A stretch of 64,000 nucleotides of DNA from Xanthomarina spongicola (GTDB lineage: Bacteria; Bacteroidota; Bacteroidia; Flavobacteriales; Flavobacteriaceae), in assembly GCF_003148645.1 (NCBI RefSeq), contig NZ_QGGP01000007.1, positions 95,999 to 159,998 of the forward strand, written 5' to 3'. The notes under the pieces were generated by a model. It was not told the origin of the DNA. It searched no databases and worked only from the letters and a program-made list of their open reading frames with translations. This document shows, piece after piece, positions 62,395 through 64,000 of this stretch. The position numbers were made by a program, and so were the translations under genes. Position 1 is the stretch's first letter; every line of letters starts with the position of its first letter.

Positions 62395-62831
62395 AAAGGC
62401 TTGACAGGGTTGTGCTTTATTACATGAGATAGTACAATTTGAGTTTTTGTTTCTCCATATACTATTAGTTGATCAATGAAAGTTTCTAAATGTTTCTGAT
62501 TTTTTAATACAACCTCCATCACTATGTTTTCATTTCCAGTTATTCTATAACAATTAATAACTTCATCGAATGTCTTAACTTTTTCTAAAAATGGTTTTAA
62601 CATACCCATAAAAGCACGAATAGTTATAAGTGCCTTCAATTGATAACCTACTTCAAAAGGAGAAACCGTTGTATGGTAATTTTGAATAATTCCTAAGTCT
62701 TCCATTTTCTTAATTCTTTCAGAAACTGCTGGAGAACTAATACCAACTTGTCTGCCTATTTCAGCATTTGATTGTCTTGCATTGCTCTGTAAACATTTAA
62801 GAATTTTCCAGTTTAATTGATCTAGACTCAT
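62388..62831 (-). CDS. Lrp/AsnC-family transcriptional regulator
   Basis: A 147-residue regulator. The N-terminal helix-turn-helix has NWKILKCLQSNARQSNAEIGRQVGISSPAVSERIKKMED, a clear Lrp pattern. The C-terminal RAM domain (about 65-147) binds amino acids and ends in VLSHVIKHNPVKP. A target could be the facing MFS transporter gene, but no site is visible. Confidence 0.95.
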   Translation of the reverse strand: MSLDQLNWKILKCLQSNARQSNAEIGRQVGISSPAVSERIKKMEDLGIIQNYHTTVSPFEVGYQLKALITIRAFMGMLKPFLEKVKTFDEVINCYRITGNENIVMEVVLKNQKHLETFIDQLIVYGETKTQIVLSHVIKHNPVKPLK

Positions 62832-62947
62832 TTTAAAGCAAATTTAAAATATACATTAATTATTAAATCAAATATACAGTTTTTCTTTAAAATCAAAAGT
62901 CAAAAATCAAAACTTGTCACTACTTTTGATACAATTGCTATTTAAAA

Positions 62948-63343
62948 ATGATTTCAAATATGTCCTCACACTTATCCCACCTGCCTATATATCAAAAGGC
63001 TATGGAAATTATTATTTTATCTAGAAGTATTTCTACATATTTGAATCAAGATTTATCCTATTTACAACCAGATGGCACAGAAGATTCAAATATCTATTTT
63101 TCTGGAGATATCATTCAACAATCAACTTCTTTAGCTCCTGAAATTGAAAAAGCTGAATTAGAAAAATTTAGTGATAAAAAGCATAAACATATTGCATCAG
63201 TTAGACGCTTAACAAATTTATTATACAAAAATTGCAGTCGATTAGAAAAATCTAACAGTAATGGTAAAGATTATCTACCAATACTCAGAAGTGAACTTAA
63301 AAAATTCAGGAAACTTCAACATACTTGGTCTTTAACATTGTAA
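62948..63343 (+). CDS. Helical hypothetical protein, four-helix-bundle-like
   Basis: A 131-residue soluble, predicted all-helical protein (LPIYQKAMEIIILSRSISTYL near 12-32, then a late IASVRRLTNLLYKN). The layout recalls the S23/four-helix-bundle family common in Bacteroidetes, but the match is loose. A second ATG 12 bases downstream (62960) is an equal start candidate. Function unknown. The 423 bases that follow hold no gene. Confidence 0.6.
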   Translation: MISNMSSHLSHLPIYQKAMEIIILSRSISTYLNQDLSYLQPDGTEDSNIYFSGDIIQQSTSLAPEIEKAELEKFSDKKHKHIASVRRLTNLLYKNCSRLEKSNSNGKDYLPILRSELKKFRKLQHTWSLTL

Positions 63344-63600
63344 GAGTCAATAACTATTAGGTAATTAATCAAAGCATATTTGTTTTAATGTTTTTATGAG
63401 TTTAATCTATACACTCTCAAACATTAAAAAGTATTTGTCATTTCTACATATACGCTTTATATCAATTCATTGAACAATCTACTTTTATTAAAAGCTTTGT
63501 ATTTAATCCTTTAATTCAATTTCAACTTATAATATATTAAATATTTAAATATATTTTTAAAACTTTTGTGAACAATAAAATTAACTACAGTTTTATCTAT

Positions 63601-63655
63601 AGATAGTGTATGGATAGTGTATGGATAGTGTATGGATAGTGTATGGATAGTGTAT
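63601..63655. repeat. Five tandem copies of an 11-bp unit
   Basis: Unit GGATAGTGTAT repeated five times, the first with one base changed (A for G). The period is about one DNA turn. Confidence 0.9.
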
Positions 63656-63731
63656 GGAATATATAGATTTGAAAAGAAAATTCAAAATCTATTTAAAAAC
63701 CACATAAGGTTGTAAAGAAATAGGGTAAAAA

Positions 63732-63763
63732 AAATCCCGATTCAAGAAAATGAATCGGGATTC
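63732..63763 (-). terminator. Terminator of the rRNA operon
   Basis: A 12-bp stem (AATCCCGATTCA and its complement) with a 6-base loop and T-run on the minus strand, directly after the 5S rRNA gene. Confidence 0.85.
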
Positions 63764-63767
63764 TAAA

Positions 63768-63872
63768 AAGGCGATGACCTACTCTTCCACAAATGCAGTA
63801 CCATCGGCGCTAATGGGCTTAACTTCTCTGTTCGGAATGGTAAGAGGTGAGCCCCATTGCAATAACCACCTT
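63768..63872 (-). rRNA. rrf: 5S ribosomal RNA
   Basis: On the minus strand the sequence contains the conserved 5S core (CCGAACAGAGAAGTTAAGCC) and TGGTACTGC, about 105 bases. The ends AAGGTGG and TCGCCTT pair as the terminal stem. The boundaries are approximate by a few bases. The rest of the operon (23S, 16S) lies to the right. Confidence 0.93.
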
Positions 63873-64000
63873 AAGTTATTGCTGCAGTAATAAGTATTAA
63901 ATTTATTACTTCCAGCGTTCCGAAAATAATCGGAACAAATATCTTAACATATTGAAAAAAATAACATGAATTTTTAATTGTACTTTATAAAAAGAACGGT
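63873..64000 (-). other. Spacer between 23S and 5S rRNA genes
   Basis: Upstream of the 5S gene on the minus strand, AT-rich. It holds a short inverted repeat (TTCCGA and TCGGAA near 63918-63933). I do not see the 23S 3' end clearly in the last bases. Confidence 0.55.

Larger units (their letters stand above)
63344..63767. other. Gene-free AT-rich stretch before the rRNA operon
   Basis: About 420 bases of AT-rich DNA with no frame worth calling. It holds five 11-bp tandem repeats (63601-63655) and the terminator of the rRNA operon (63732-63763). Nothing else is seen. Confidence 0.7.

Noticed and set aside
63601..63655. CRISPR-like array
   Set aside because: The units are 11 bp and directly adjacent without spacers, and no cas gene is in the window; it is a simple tandem repeat.
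63881..64000. 3' end of 23S rRNA
   Set aside because: The bases are AT-rich and I do not recognise the conserved 23S end; the stretch is called spacer.

Overview
The window is AT-rich chromosomal DNA of a member of the Bacteroidetes, almost certainly a marine Flavobacteriaceae. The evidence is two type IX secretion sorting domains (type B at the left edge, type A at 6099-7106), TAnnTTTG-type promoter elements in front of several genes, a two-zinc-motif DnaJ, DUF6090-like membrane proteins, many lipoproteins, and start codons without clear Shine-Dalgarno sequences. The right end holds a 5S rRNA gene on the minus strand, so the 3' end of an rRNA operon enters from the right. I see no phage, insertion sequence, tRNA or CRISPR array.

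Layout. 1-7.8 kb: end of a T9SS adhesin-like protein, uvrB, a TerB-like protein, a DUF1456 protein, the iron-sulphur type sulphate reductase gene cysH, sucC, a T9SS cargo protein and a START-like protein. 7.8-10.6 kb: a TPR histidine kinase and a LytTR response regulator, two genes that abut. 10.7-21.2 kb: a same-strand run of small exported or oxidoreductase-type proteins (NTF2-like, epimerase, RidA, cupins, two SDRs, alpha/beta hydrolase, amidohydrolase, DUF418). Two look-alike 32-bp sites in this run have the 21-bp half-site period expected of LytTR operators. 21.2-22.9 kb: three tandem DUF6090-like genes, the third cut to 55 codons.

22.9-37.9 kb is the most unusual part: a tightly packed, probably single operon. 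It holds four FIST sensor paralogues with an EthD-like protein between the first two, a 348-residue histidine kinase, a 2334-residue histidine kinase built from an NTF2-like domain and ten GAF-like modules, a single-domain receiver, a receiver fused to a class III nucleotide cyclase with its catalytic residues intact, and a small membrane protein that resembles the DUF5706/PycTM effector of Pycsar defence. It reads as ligand sensing, then phosphorelay, then cyclic nucleotide, then membrane effector. A von Willebrand factor A protein and a membrane protein follow.

40.5-49.1 kb is mainly minus strand: M28 peptidase, polyphosphate kinase 2, then an operon of ABC exporter, MscS channel, a sigma-54-type activator without a DNA-binding domain, and a fourth DUF6090-like protein. 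49.3-63.4 kb is mostly housekeeping: dnaJ-grpE, a YceI lipoprotein, an epimerase, mnmD with a haem-motif lipoprotein and a DUF4920 lipoprotein, ilvE, a MazG-like pyrophosphatase, dipeptidyl peptidase III, crcB, DUF1684, an MFS transporter and an Lrp regulator. Strong bidirectional hairpin terminators separate several convergent pairs. A gene-poor AT-rich stretch with five 11-bp tandem repeats precedes the 5S rRNA.
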